Source of the DNA: an uncultured Muribaculum sp.
GTDB taxonomy: Bacteria; Bacteroidota; Bacteroidia; Bacteroidales; Muribaculaceae
Direction: 5' to 3'
DNA length: 64,000 bases
Assembly (NCBI GenBank): GCA_910587665.1
Contig: CAJUMZ010000015.1
Coordinates: 9,255 to 73,254, forward strand
This document shows positions 49,812 to 58,784 of the stretch, in pieces. Every line of letters starts with the position of its first letter. Position 1 is the stretch's first letter. The translations under genes and the position numbers were made by a program. The notes under the pieces are model-generated. The model did no database searches, was not told where the DNA came from, and saw nothing but the letters and a program-made list of their open reading frames with translations.

Positions 49812-51332
49812 TTATATTATCCTTATGATACGCCTTAAGGTAACTGTCGCCGCCGGCAGCCCGGGCGATGTCACCCGCAATTCAAAGTCACCGTCACCCA
49901 ACACCGACCTTAACACACATAGCGCACGCCCTTTACGAGCCTCACATGAGCTATTATACGCATGGCAATCAGGCAAGTCCGTATTCCCGACAGCAAAGAC
50001 ACTACCCTTGTGGTTGGCCTCAAACATAAGATGGTTGTCGGCATCAGTCACGAGATTGCCGTCGGAATCCACGATCTCCACAAGCGCATATGCAAGGTCG
50101 CCGGACCCGATGCCCTCGCGGTCTACCGTTATCCTTATTGCGGCAGGCTCACCGAACGATTTCAACGTATCAGACTCCGCATAATCAAAGGGGACTATCT
50201 CCGACTGAGACCATCGGTCAAAAGTATCGTCAACGCCGTCTACAACAATAAGCCCGTGGACACAACAGGCATCCATAAAGGCGGGAGATGGAGGATTGGA
50301 ATCAGCCATACACACGGCATTGAATCCGGCATTTTTGAGCAACTGTGCCTTGCGTATCTCGGCGTCACGATAACCAAGAGCACCAATCATGCCGTTGGTA
50401 TGATCCACACATGCACCCACAATCCTTATCGGCTCTCCGTTTAGCTTGGCAACTCCATCAACATATTCCAACCGCCTGATTAAATATCTTAATATTTCCG
50501 TATCAATCCTGTCATTTCCCTGATACAACCTCGCCATGAGAAAGCATGATACAGGAGAGTCAGGTGACCATATAGCAGGGTCGTCGACCATAAACGACAT
50601 GTTTATCTCGGTTGTATCATGAGGGGCAGCGGTAAATTCCGTTTTAATCGGAATGGACCCTCTATCAGGTATAACTGAATTTAAATTCATATTGAGCGAC
50701 GCCACAGTGTCGGTACGGTTTTCGACAAGAAACCTGACGTTCACCGATGCGCTGTCAGCCGTAACCACGGGCGTGGTCACTTCCATCGACTTAGGAATTA
50801 TCTCCACTCTTGGTGCCCCAGTATAATATACACTCCGGCATATTCCCGCACCACTATGCGGGTTACGGTCGCCCATTGCGGAATTATCTACCTTTACAGC
50901 AATGACATTGCCGGGACCCGGCTTCAGATAAGGAGCCATATCCACATAAAACGGCGCGCATCCGCCAAGATGTCCCCCGGCATAATGCCCGTTTACCCAG
51001 ACCTCGGAATTCATGTATACGCCTTCAAAGTAAAGGAGCATCCTGTCACAGTCATCCCAAGGATCATATTCAAAATCACGCCTGTACCAACCGACGGCAG
51101 CAGGCGTACAACCGGGATTATAGCCAAAGTCACACTCGACGCTCCAATCATGCGGCAGATCAACCCGGCGCCATGAAGAGTCATCATATCCCGGAGCAAG
51201 CGCCGTGTAATCGGCATCAAGAGAAAACCGCCAACCCCAATCAAGACGGCGGTGGAGATCGGTAAGATAAGCCCCGTGAGAATAACCGAAGCTTAACAGC
51301 ACCCAAGCCGCCACTACTACAAATCTATACAT
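49812..51332 (-). CDS. GH2-type protein missing its catalytic domain
   Basis: 506 residues, against about 800 or more for typical DUF4982-type GH2 beta-galactosidases. A signal peptide (about 1-20) precedes the sugar-binding domain (DWGWRFSLD, LPHDWSVE, YFEGVYMNSEVWVNGHYAG), the immunoglobulin-like domain, and the first strands of the TIM barrel (KLNGEPIRIVGACVDH, GFNAVCMADSNPPSPAF). At about residue 385 it jumps directly to the C-terminal domains (GEPAAIRITVDREGI, AYALVEIVDSDGN). The acid/base N-E and the nucleophile Glu region are absent. The frame stays open, so an inactive secreted protein may be made. It could still bind glycans. Confidence 0.8.
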   Translation of the reverse strand: MYRFVVVAAWVLLSFGYSHGAYLTDLHRRLDWGWRFSLDADYTALAPGYDDSSWRRVDLPHDWSVECDFGYNPGCTPAAVGWYRRDFEYDPWDDCDRMLLYFEGVYMNSEVWVNGHYAGGHLGGCAPFYVDMAPYLKPGPGNVIAVKVDNSAMGDRNPHSGAGICRSVYYTGAPRVEIIPKSMEVTTPVVTADSASVNVRFLVENRTDTVASLNMNLNSVIPDRGSIPIKTEFTAAPHDTTEINMSFMVDDPAIWSPDSPVSCFLMARLYQGNDRIDTEILRYLIRRLEYVDGVAKLNGEPIRIVGACVDHTNGMIGALGYRDAEIRKAQLLKNAGFNAVCMADSNPPSPAFMDACCVHGLIVVDGVDDTFDRWSQSEIVPFDYAESDTLKSFGEPAAIRITVDREGIGSGDLAYALVEIVDSDGNLVTDADNHLMFEANHKGSVFAVGNTDLPDCHAYNSSCEARKGRALCVLRSVLGDGDFELRVTSPGLPAATVTLRRIIRII

Positions 51333-51381
51333 ACAATATGAATTTAACTAAAAATTTAAAATATTTCACCGCTCTATTTTA

Positions 51382-51389
51382 CAAAGATA
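51382..51389 (-). promoter_or_regulatory. -7 box of GH2 gene
   Basis: Minus-strand TATCTTTG, 50 bases upstream of the start codon; no clear -33 box. Confidence 0.4.
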
Positions 51390-51509
51390 CAATATAATTT
51401 AGGATATTATATTACATTCTTCATGAAAACATTATACTTACAGTAATAAAATACAAGCCCTGATACCGTATAATTTTTAACGGTTGTATAATATTCGAAA
51501 GATTTATTA

Positions 51510-51517
51510 TATCTTTG
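51510..51517 (+). promoter_or_regulatory. -7 box of Na/Pi cotransporter gene
   Basis: TATCTTTG. It lies upstream of and partly overlaps an apparent N-terminal extension beginning at 51515, so translation must start at 51551. A GTTG at 51483-51486 could be the -33 element, with spacing 23. Confidence 0.55.
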
Positions 51518-51550
51518 CGTTGGAAAAAATTTTTTATCACTCCAGGTATA

Positions 51551-53371
51551 ATGAATTATACGTTTTTAGACTTTTTAGCTCTCCTCGGCTCTGTATGCTT
51601 ATTCCTTTACGGTATGAAGGTAATGAGCGAGGGGCTACAAAAAGCCGCCGGCGATCGCTTGCGCAATATCCTATCGGCAATGACCCGCAACCGGTTTACA
51701 GGGACACTGACCGGATTTGCAATCACCGCACTTATCCAAAGCTCGTCGGCATCCACGGTAATGGTGGTGAGCTTCGTAAACGCCGGCTTGATGACGCTCG
51801 CCCAATCAATGGCGGTGATATTCGGAGCCAACGTAGGCACCACTTTCACGGCATGGATCATAGCTCTTTTCGGATTTAAGGTCGATACATCGGTATTTAT
51901 ACTGCCGATAATCGCCTGTGCCGTACCACTGTTGTTTTTCAAGAAAAGCCGCACAAAGTCAATAGGTGAATTCCTCATAGGCTTTGCGTTCCTCTTCATG
52001 GGGCTTAACATGATCAGCGACTATGTACCTGACCTGCAGAGCAATCCCGATATGTTTGCCTTTCTGGAGAGATATGCCTCTATGGGCTATATGTCGGTAT
52101 TGCTGTTTCTGCTTGTCGGCATTATCGTCACCGCAATCATACAGTCATCGGCAGCAACATTTGCCATCGTGCTCATTATGTGTACGAAAGGATGGATCAC
52201 CTTTGACCTCGGATGTGCGGTCGTGCTCGGCAGCAACATCGGTACGACAATCACGCCCTTGCTCGCCTCGATGAGCGGAAATGTGGCGGCAAAACGCACT
52301 GCGATGGGTCACCTGCTGTTCAACCTCCTGGGAGTCGTGTGGACCTTGTGTGTGTTCTATCCGTTTGTCAATCTCAATGTATGGATCACGGAGTCGATAG
52401 GCCAGGGCAATCCGGAATCGTTGTTCTCCTTCGTTAACAATCTGGAGGTTACACAGCCCGATATATATAACTCAATATTTGACGGAAGCCTGCCCAACGG
52501 ACATCCGGTGCTTGCTCAGATCGGGGCGATGCAATTCAGCGTATCGTTTGGACTTTCAATGTTCCACACGGTATTCAATCTTGTCAACCTTGCGATAATG
52601 ATATGGTTTACAGGATTGTACGTTAAGATTGTAGAGAAGCTCGTTCCGGCAAAACACAAGGAAGACGAGGAGTTCCAGCTCAAATTTATCTCCGGCGGTC
52701 TGCTCAGTGCCTCAGAGCTTAATATCGCCCAGGCTGAAAAAGAGATGGTGGTCTATGCCCAGCGTGTCGACCGCATGATCAATATGGCGGAGACCCTCGT
52801 GCACACCAAAGAAAATTCCGAAGAATTCTCACAGCTGTTCTCCCGTCTTGAAAAATACGAGGAAATATCCGACCGCATGGAAATCGAGATTGCCAACTAT
52901 CTTAACCGCTGTGCCGAAGGAAGGCTATCCAACGAAGGTAAGCTTCACATAGCCGCCATGCTCAATATCGTAAGCGAGATAGAGAGCATAGCCGACTGCT
53001 GCTTCGGCTGCGCCAAGATTCTTATACGCAAGCAGGAGAGTGGCGTTCAATTTGATGAATTCATATTCCGCAACATCGACACAATGTTCAGCTACGTGAA
53101 AGAGGCGATGGCTGATATGCTCGCTCTACTCGGTGACGTGGAGAAGGTACGTCAGGTCGACATCATACGCTCCTACAACAAAGAGCGCGAGATCAACAAT
53201 CTCCGCAACCAACTGCGCACTACCAATGTGGAGAATATCAACAACCGCACCTACGAGTATCAGGCAGGCATCTACTATATGGATATTATCAATGACCTTG
53301 AGAAGATGGGCGACTATATAATTAATGTGGTCGATACAGTCAAGGACCATTTCCGTCGGCACATAGCATAA
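51551..53371 (+). CDS. Na/Pi cotransporter with PhoU-like C-terminus
   Basis: 606 residues from the ATG at 51551. The first 380 residues carry the two NptA/Na-Pi repeats with the inverted-repeat signatures ALIQSSSASTVMVVSF and AIIQSSAATFAIVLI, and the GANVGTTFTAW and GSNIGTTITPLL loops, within about nine membrane helices. The C-terminal 210 residues are helical and PhoU-like (EYQAGIYYMDIINDLEKMGDY), a usual regulatory domain of this bacterial group. It should import phosphate with sodium at the inner membrane. Monocistronic. Confidence 0.93.
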   Translation: MNYTFLDFLALLGSVCLFLYGMKVMSEGLQKAAGDRLRNILSAMTRNRFTGTLTGFAITALIQSSSASTVMVVSFVNAGLMTLAQSMAVIFGANVGTTFTAWIIALFGFKVDTSVFILPIIACAVPLLFFKKSRTKSIGEFLIGFAFLFMGLNMISDYVPDLQSNPDMFAFLERYASMGYMSVLLFLLVGIIVTAIIQSSAATFAIVLIMCTKGWITFDLGCAVVLGSNIGTTITPLLASMSGNVAAKRTAMGHLLFNLLGVVWTLCVFYPFVNLNVWITESIGQGNPESLFSFVNNLEVTQPDIYNSIFDGSLPNGHPVLAQIGAMQFSVSFGLSMFHTVFNLVNLAIMIWFTGLYVKIVEKLVPAKHKEDEEFQLKFISGGLLSASELNIAQAEKEMVVYAQRVDRMINMAETLVHTKENSEEFSQLFSRLEKYEEISDRMEIEIANYLNRCAEGRLSNEGKLHIAAMLNIVSEIESIADCCFGCAKILIRKQESGVQFDEFIFRNIDTMFSYVKEAMADMLALLGDVEKVRQVDIIRSYNKEREINNLRNQLRTTNVENINNRTYEYQAGIYYMDIINDLEKMGDYIINVVDTVKDHFRRHIA

Positions 53372-53387
53372 AAAGGCATTTATTGTG

Positions 53388-53408
53388 CAGGTTTTTACAA
53401 ACCTGTTT
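53388..53408 (+). terminator. Weak hairpin after Na/Pi cotransporter gene
   Basis: CAGGTTT (53388-53394) pairs with AAACCTG (53399-53405) around a 4-base loop, followed by only three T. Confidence 0.35.
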
Positions 53409-53487
53409 CAAATAGGTGTCGTATGTTACAAAATTCTGACTATTTGCATGTTAACAGAATAATATTGCTACAAAACGGTTACTAAAA

Positions 53488-53518
53488 TTGTTTTGTCGGA
53501 GTCGCCATCCTATCTTTG
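53488..53518 (+). promoter_or_regulatory. Promoter of response regulator-rnhB operon
   Basis: TTG at 53488-53490 and TATCTTTG at 53511-53518, spacing 20. Confidence 0.65.
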
Positions 53519-53557
53519 TAAAAGAAGAAATGAGACGAATTGTATTATCCTGCATTC

Positions 53558-53995
53558 ATGAAAAGTATCTATATGCCTGCATATTCAAATAATAATTCGG
53601 AAACGAAAAAAATATGTATCGCCGACGAGGAACTCCTCATCAGCGAGCTTATGCAGTATAATCTGGAGCAGTCGGGATACAATGTAAGCGTATACCATTC
53701 AACAAGCGAGGCGATGGACAGTGACCTCTCCTGCTTTGACCTATATATAATAGATGTCATGATGGAAGACAAGGAGGGTTTTGAACTGGCGCGTTACCTT
53801 AAACAGAATCTCGAGACCATGTATACTCCCCTTATCTTCTGCTCGTCACGCAACAACGAAGATGATGTGATAGACGGACTCGATCTCGGTGCCGACGACT
53901 ATATATTGAAGCCTTTCGCCATGAAAGAGCTTGTAGCACGCGTCAACTCCCTGATGCGTCGCAGAAATATCACCCTAAAAAATAACGGTAAATGA
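53558..53995 (+). CDS. Stand-alone response regulator receiver protein
   Basis: 145 residues from the ATG at 53558; a TTG at 53540 is less likely. A single CheY-like receiver domain: acidic pocket ADEE (22-25), phospho-acceptor Asp66 in LYIIDVMME, conserved switch residue in FCSS, and Lys in ILKPF. After the receiver only a short basic tail (RRRNITLKNNGK) follows, with no DNA-binding domain. No kinase gene is near. It may act by protein contact or relay phosphate. Its stop overlaps the rnhB start by 4 bases. Confidence 0.88.
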   Translation: MKSIYMPAYSNNNSETKKICIADEELLISELMQYNLEQSGYNVSVYHSTSEAMDSDLSCFDLYIIDVMMEDKEGFELARYLKQNLETMYTPLIFCSSRNNEDDVIDGLDLGADDYILKPFAMKELVARVNSLMRRRNITLKNNGK

Positions 53996-54603
53996 CAAAA
54001 TCTGTCTCCCTCCCGGTATGTTATGTGGCGGGCAGGATGGAAGCCGGATGCGACGAGGCGGGAAGAGGATGCCTCGCCGGTCCCGTTCATGCCGCGGCGG
54101 TAATATTGCCCGACGACTTTCATCATCCATTGCTAAACGACTCCAAGCAGCTGACCGAGGCGCGTCGCGAGAAACTGCGCCCCATTATCGAGGCTGAGGC
54201 GGTAGCATGGGCGGTAGGCGTAGTGACCAACGAGGAGATCGACCGCATGAACATACTCCGCGCCTCTATCGAGGCAATGCACCGGGCTATTGACGCCCTC
54301 GGAGTGACCCCGGGTGCCATAGTTGTCGACGGTAACCGTTTTTCCCCATATAAGGATATACCTTACCAGACATTTGTGAAGGGCGACGGCCGATTCGGAA
54401 ACATTGCTGCAGCCTCAATACTCGCGAAGACCCACCGCGACGAATACATGCGCCGTATACATGAAGAATACCCCTTGTATGGCTGGGACATAAACAAGGG
54501 GTATCCTACTAAAGCTCATCGCGCGGCTATCGCAGAATATGGCGCCACGCCCTATCACAGGATGACATTCAGGCTTCTCGACCCTCAGCTCACCCTGTTC
54601 TGA
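53992..54603 (+). CDS. rnhB: Ribonuclease HII
   Basis: 203-residue enzyme that removes ribonucleotides from DNA and RNA from hybrids. The catalytic acidic residues lie in EAGCDEAGRGCLAGPV (D-E-A-G-R-G signature), in VDGN and in KTHRDEYM. Length is normal. Translation is coupled to the response regulator by an ATGA overlap, a linkage whose meaning is not clear. Convergent with the GH13 gene, with one base between the stops. Confidence 0.96.
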   Translation: MTKSVSLPVCYVAGRMEAGCDEAGRGCLAGPVHAAAVILPDDFHHPLLNDSKQLTEARREKLRPIIEAEAVAWAVGVVTNEEIDRMNILRASIEAMHRAIDALGVTPGAIVVDGNRFSPYKDIPYQTFVKGDGRFGNIAAASILAKTHRDEYMRRIHEEYPLYGWDINKGYPTKAHRAAIAEYGATPYHRMTFRLLDPQLTLF

Positions 54604-54604
54604 T

Positions 54605-56038
54605 CTATCGGTTTACATATACTTTGTATTCACCGGGCTGCAAAGTCACGGGAAATTCCTCAGTCTCTCCGGTAAAGAAATTGACGGTTGTCTTGTCATT
54701 TTCCGGTGCTGCCCCAGTGTATTTTACATCAGCTGAAGCCGATCCGAGATTGGTAAACACATATACCGTAGTATTGTCGACTGAACGGGAGAAGATATAA
54801 AGGTCGTCGCTCTCGGCAGGATAACGTACCACCTCACCACCGTCGATGCCTGCCTGAAGCGCCGGCTGGGTGTGCTTCAGATGATTCAACTTGCGGTAAA
54901 ACTCGAAATAGCGGTTGCGCGGCTCCCACGTCGGCGGCACATCTTTCTTGAAGAATTCCAACGCGCGATTCATGCCTGTCTCCTGCCCGGTATATATCAG
55001 CGGCATGCCGGGAAGCGTGTAGCTCAACACGGCAAATGCGTCGGCAAGATTTCCGAGACGCTCCTGCTCGGTGCCTTCCCATGAGTTCAGGTCATGATTG
55101 GTTATCATGTTCATGAGATATGTGTCACGCGGATATTGAGCATCCTGCGCGGCGAGAAGCGAGTCAATAGCCACGGCGCGTTTCACGGGGAAGCTCTTCA
55201 TGTTTCCTTCAGCGTCCTTGAAGGTATATTGTCCGGAAGTCGCCGCTATCTCACTGAAAAGATCCTTCATCGGCCAGTTGTAACCCATGTCGAAGCCATT
55301 GACCTGAAGCTCCGGCTTGCTTGCCTCGGCGAGCATAAACACCTCCTTGACCGAATCAAGCTGCGGGCGCACTTCATCCCAGAAATCTGTGGGCACCTCA
55401 CCCGCCACGTCACAACGGAAGCCGTCGACATCGACGTCGGTAAGCCAGAATTTCAACGCATCGGTCATAGCCGCGCGCATCTCTTTATTGTTATAGTCAA
55501 GCTTGTAGACATCGGTCCAATCATATGGGCCGTACATGTTGCCGAGCGAATCCTTGGCATACCAATCGGGATGCTCGGTCACCCAACGGTTGTCACGACC
55601 CGTATGGTTCGGCACCCAGTCAAGTATCACCTTCATACCGAGACTGTGAGCCTTCCTGACAAGCTCCTTAAACTCGTCGATAGTGCCGAATTCCGGATTA
55701 AACGCCTTGTAATCCTGCACGGCATAGTAGCTTCCGAGATCGCCTTTCTTCCCCTCCTGCGAGATAGGGTGTACCGGCATGAACCACAGTATATCGACAC
55801 CAAGCTCCTTAAGACGCTGGAGTTGACGGTCAAACTGCTTTACCGTGCCACTGTCAGTGTATTGACGGAGGTTGACCTCGTATATCACCGCATTACGACT
55901 CCATTCAGGATGTCTTACATTGGTAAAGGTGCTGTCACGATCAGCTTGCGATGCCTCGCTTTTCTTTTTCTGAGTACATGACACCACGGCAAATGCCGCC
56001 AGTCCGGCGGCGAGTGCTATAAAAAACAACTTTCTCAT
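54605..56038 (-). CDS. GH13 alpha-amylase lipoprotein
   Basis: 477 residues from the ATG at 56036-56038. Lipobox VVSC gives Cys21, followed by TQKKKSE, which lacks the acidic surface-export signal and suggests periplasmic orientation (inference). GH13 motifs: region I DWVPNH (140-145), nucleophile Asp210 in DGFRCD, acid/base Glu238 in MLAEAS, transition-state Asp316 in TNHD. A C-terminal beta-sandwich follows (about 400-477). It should degrade maltooligosaccharides or starch. Divergent from the GH31 gene, with which it shares a 128-base control region. Confidence 0.93.
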   Translation of the reverse strand: MRKLFFIALAAGLAAFAVVSCTQKKKSEASQADRDSTFTNVRHPEWSRNAVIYEVNLRQYTDSGTVKQFDRQLQRLKELGVDILWFMPVHPISQEGKKGDLGSYYAVQDYKAFNPEFGTIDEFKELVRKAHSLGMKVILDWVPNHTGRDNRWVTEHPDWYAKDSLGNMYGPYDWTDVYKLDYNNKEMRAAMTDALKFWLTDVDVDGFRCDVAGEVPTDFWDEVRPQLDSVKEVFMLAEASKPELQVNGFDMGYNWPMKDLFSEIAATSGQYTFKDAEGNMKSFPVKRAVAIDSLLAAQDAQYPRDTYLMNMITNHDLNSWEGTEQERLGNLADAFAVLSYTLPGMPLIYTGQETGMNRALEFFKKDVPPTWEPRNRYFEFYRKLNHLKHTQPALQAGIDGGEVVRYPAESDDLYIFSRSVDNTTVYVFTNLGSASADVKYTGAAPENDKTTVNFFTGETEEFPVTLQPGEYKVYVNR

Positions 56039-56104
56039 AAGAGTATCACTTAATGATTTGGTTAACAATGCAAATATAGAAATTTTTTTGCTTGACTTAC
56101 ACTA

Positions 56105-56132
56105 TTGCAGCCAAAATATTTTATTATATTTG
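56105..56132 (+). promoter_or_regulatory. Promoter of GH31 gene
   Basis: TTG at 56105-56107 and TATATTTG at 56125-56132, spacing 17. The upstream TTG-rich area may also hold the divergent GH13 promoter. Confidence 0.5.
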
Positions 56133-56166
56133 CATTGTCTCTATAACACATAACCAATACCATAAC

Positions 56167-58536
56167 ATGAATAAAAGATTAAATCTTGCAGCGATTTTAC
56201 TTCCGGCGGTCATGACCTGCTGTTTCCTGCATATGAATGCGGAGGAGACGGGAGTCATCACCTCAACCACCGCAGAAGGAAAAACCTTGGTGGTCACCGC
56301 CTTGAATGACAACGTGATAAAAGTATCCAATTTCACTACAGGGGAAACACCCCGCGTATCCGCAAGCGTAGTGATGGAGAAGCAGCCGTTTGACGGGACT
56401 GTGACCCGCAACGGAGAATATACCGTCATGGCACTTCCCTCAGGCCTTTCCGCCACAATAAATACCTCTACCGGAGCCGTCACTTTTTTCGGCAATAAGG
56501 AGAGGCTGCTGCTTGACAACGGTGTCCGCCGCTCGGGCGACATGCGCAAACTGTCACTTATACCGGAAGGGGCAGGCGTGTACTACGGTGCCGGGGAACG
56601 CGGTCACAGCCTCAAGCTCAACGGTGATACCCTCGTGATGTACAACCGCCAGAACTACGGATATACCGAGGGTGACCCGCGTATCAATCAGATGAACATA
56701 TGTATACCGTTTTTTGTCAGCACGGAAGGCTACGGAGTGCTGTTTGACGACTATGCCGCCGCACGGCTCATAATGAGCGACACTATCCGGTATGAGACCG
56801 AGAGCCGGCAGCCGGTATCCTACTATTTCATCTATGGAAATGACGGAATTGCCGACGTGACCCAGCAATACACCTCGCTTACTGGAAGGCAGGATCTCCC
56901 CCCTTTCTGGTCGCTCGGCTACATAACCTCCAAGTATGGCTACAAGACGCAGGATGAGACATATGGCGTCATTGACACACTCAAGCGTGACGGATACCCG
57001 GTCGACGGCGTAGTGCTCGACCTATACTGGTATGGCAAGGAGACCGACATGGGCAGGCTTGAATGGAACAAAGAGCAGTGGCCCGACCATAAAAAGATGC
57101 TCGCCGACTTGAAAAAAGAGGGCGTCAACACGGTCATAATCTCCCAGCCATATATCAACAAGATAGGTGCCATAGACAATTACAACGAGCTTGCAGCAAA
57201 AGGAATGCTTACTAAAAATGCCGCCGGCGACATCAACGACGTCACCACATGGGTAGGCGAGGCGGGAATGTTTGACGTGGCAAACCCCGACACTCGTCGC
57301 TGGCTCCGTGAACGTTACCGCACCCTTACCGACGAAGGTGTCGGCGGATGGTGGGGCGACCTCGGTGAACCGGAAGTGCATCCGGAGAGTATCGTGCATG
57401 CCAACGGAGAGACCGCGCGGGAGTACCATAACCAATATGGCAACGTATGGAGCTCAATTATCTACGATCTGTTTAAGGATGAATATCCCGGACGACGCCT
57501 GATGACACTGATGCGCGGCGGCACTGCGGGATTGCAGCGTTACAGCGTGTTCCCGTGGTCGACCGACGTGTCACGCTCATGGGGAGGATTACAGCCTCAG
57601 GTAAAGATAATGCTCAATTCCGGACTCAGCGGACTCGGCTACATGTCGCATGACGTAGGCGGATTTGCCATCGACGAAGAGCGACCCACCGACCCGGAGT
57701 TGTATGTGCGCTGGCTTCAACTCGGAGTATTCTCCCCGATTCTGCGCACCCATGCCCAGAAATATGCCGAGCCCTATCACTATCCGCAGTATACCGGACT
57801 TTTGCGCGATCTCGTGAAGATGCGTTACCGCTGGCTTCCTTATAATTATACGCTGGCTTACGAAAATGCCTCCAAGGGATATCCGTTGGTGCGACCTGTA
57901 AACTTCGACAACAAAAATGCTTCCGACAGCATTACCGATGAATACATGTGGGGAAGCGAGGTGCTTGTAGCCCCGGTACTAAAGCAAGGGGCCGTAAGCC
58001 GCAATGTCTATATCCCTGACGGTAAATGGATCGACTGGAACAATCCGGAGGTAGATTACCTCGGTCCCGCCGAGTTCAGCTACAACGCCCCCCTTGAGAC
58101 AATACCGCTGTTTATACGCAACGGAGCATTCATCCCGCAAGCCGATTACGAGATGGAGAATACCGGCGATTACGATCCGTCATCCTACACCATCCTTTAT
58201 TTCCCCCGCGGCGAGGTAAAAAGCGAGTATGTGCTCTTTGAGGATGACCGTACATCGGTCAATTCAATAGAAAAGGGCGAGTATCTTCTTATCACCTTCC
58301 GAGGCGATGCCGGCAAGGAGAAGATTGTGATCGATGTCGACGCCTCCGGATATTATCCCGGCATGCCCGTGGAACGTGACCTCACATTCTCGCTTCCCGG
58401 CATCTCCGACAAGGTATCGGCTGTAAACATCAATGGAGTAAACACCCAATTTGAAACGACGGGGAAAAAAAATATAAAATTTTCCACTAAATTTATCATC
58501 GGTAAACCGCTGATAATAGGGCTGTTAATAAAATAA
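56167..58536 (+). CDS. GH31 alpha-glucosidase, exported
   Basis: 789 residues from the ATG at 56167, with a signal peptide of about 25 residues. GH31 layout: N-terminal beta-sandwich (about 30-235), TIM barrel beginning PPFWSLGYITSKYGYK, substrate-binding VDGVVLDLYWYG, nucleophile Asp in GGWWGDLGEPEVH, acid/base Asp in FPWSTDVSRSWGG, the conserved YMSHDVGGFA, and C-terminal beta domains. It should release glucose from the non-reducing ends of alpha-glucans. Pairs with the divergent GH13 enzyme for starch breakdown in the periplasm. Confidence 0.94.
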   Translation: MNKRLNLAAILLPAVMTCCFLHMNAEETGVITSTTAEGKTLVVTALNDNVIKVSNFTTGETPRVSASVVMEKQPFDGTVTRNGEYTVMALPSGLSATINTSTGAVTFFGNKERLLLDNGVRRSGDMRKLSLIPEGAGVYYGAGERGHSLKLNGDTLVMYNRQNYGYTEGDPRINQMNICIPFFVSTEGYGVLFDDYAAARLIMSDTIRYETESRQPVSYYFIYGNDGIADVTQQYTSLTGRQDLPPFWSLGYITSKYGYKTQDETYGVIDTLKRDGYPVDGVVLDLYWYGKETDMGRLEWNKEQWPDHKKMLADLKKEGVNTVIISQPYINKIGAIDNYNELAAKGMLTKNAAGDINDVTTWVGEAGMFDVANPDTRRWLRERYRTLTDEGVGGWWGDLGEPEVHPESIVHANGETAREYHNQYGNVWSSIIYDLFKDEYPGRRLMTLMRGGTAGLQRYSVFPWSTDVSRSWGGLQPQVKIMLNSGLSGLGYMSHDVGGFAIDEERPTDPELYVRWLQLGVFSPILRTHAQKYAEPYHYPQYTGLLRDLVKMRYRWLPYNYTLAYENASKGYPLVRPVNFDNKNASDSITDEYMWGSEVLVAPVLKQGAVSRNVYIPDGKWIDWNNPEVDYLGPAEFSYNAPLETIPLFIRNGAFIPQADYEMENTGDYDPSSYTILYFPRGEVKSEYVLFEDDRTSVNSIEKGEYLLITFRGDAGKEKIVIDVDASGYYPGMPVERDLTFSLPGISDKVSAVNINGVNTQFETTGKKNIKFSTKFIIGKPLIIGLLIK

Positions 58537-58559
58537 TTCAAATATTTTCAATATTTTTT

Positions 58560-58598
58560 CAGGGAGGCGCTGAACCATTCACGCCTCCCTGTGTTTTA
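58560..58598 (+). terminator. Terminator after GH31 gene
   Basis: Perfect 10-bp stem CAGGGAGGCG (58560-58569) and CGCCTCCCTG (58582-58591), followed by TGTTTTA. Confidence 0.85.
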
Positions 58599-58662
58599 TA
58601 GGTACATAGCAAAATTACTTTTTCCATTGCAAGAAATGTGATAATGATTGGTTTATTATCAG

Positions 58663-58703
58663 GCTCGGAGATACCGTGAGGCATCTCCGAGCTCTGCTTT
58701 TAT
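58663..58703 (+). terminator. Second hairpin in the GH31-YfhO gap
   Basis: Perfect 10-bp stem GCTCGGAGAT (58663-58672) and ATCTCCGAGC (58683-58692), then TCTGCTTTTAT. It could be a backup terminator or a leader structure; the YfhO promoter lies just downstream. Confidence 0.55.
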
Positions 58704-58720
58704 ACGTATTTTACTGATGA

Positions 58721-58753
58721 TTGGCGATATCACGGATTTTTTCACTACTTTTG
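58721..58753 (+). promoter_or_regulatory. Promoter of YfhO-xerD operon
   Basis: TTG at 58721-58723 and TACTTTTG at 58746-58753, spacing 22. Confidence 0.55.
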
Positions 58754-58784
58754 TAAGACAATCCAATATTAAAATAAACACGAA

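Noticed and set aside
55094..55981. Open frame of 295 codons on the plus strand
   Set aside because: Antisense shadow of the GH13 lipoprotein gene.
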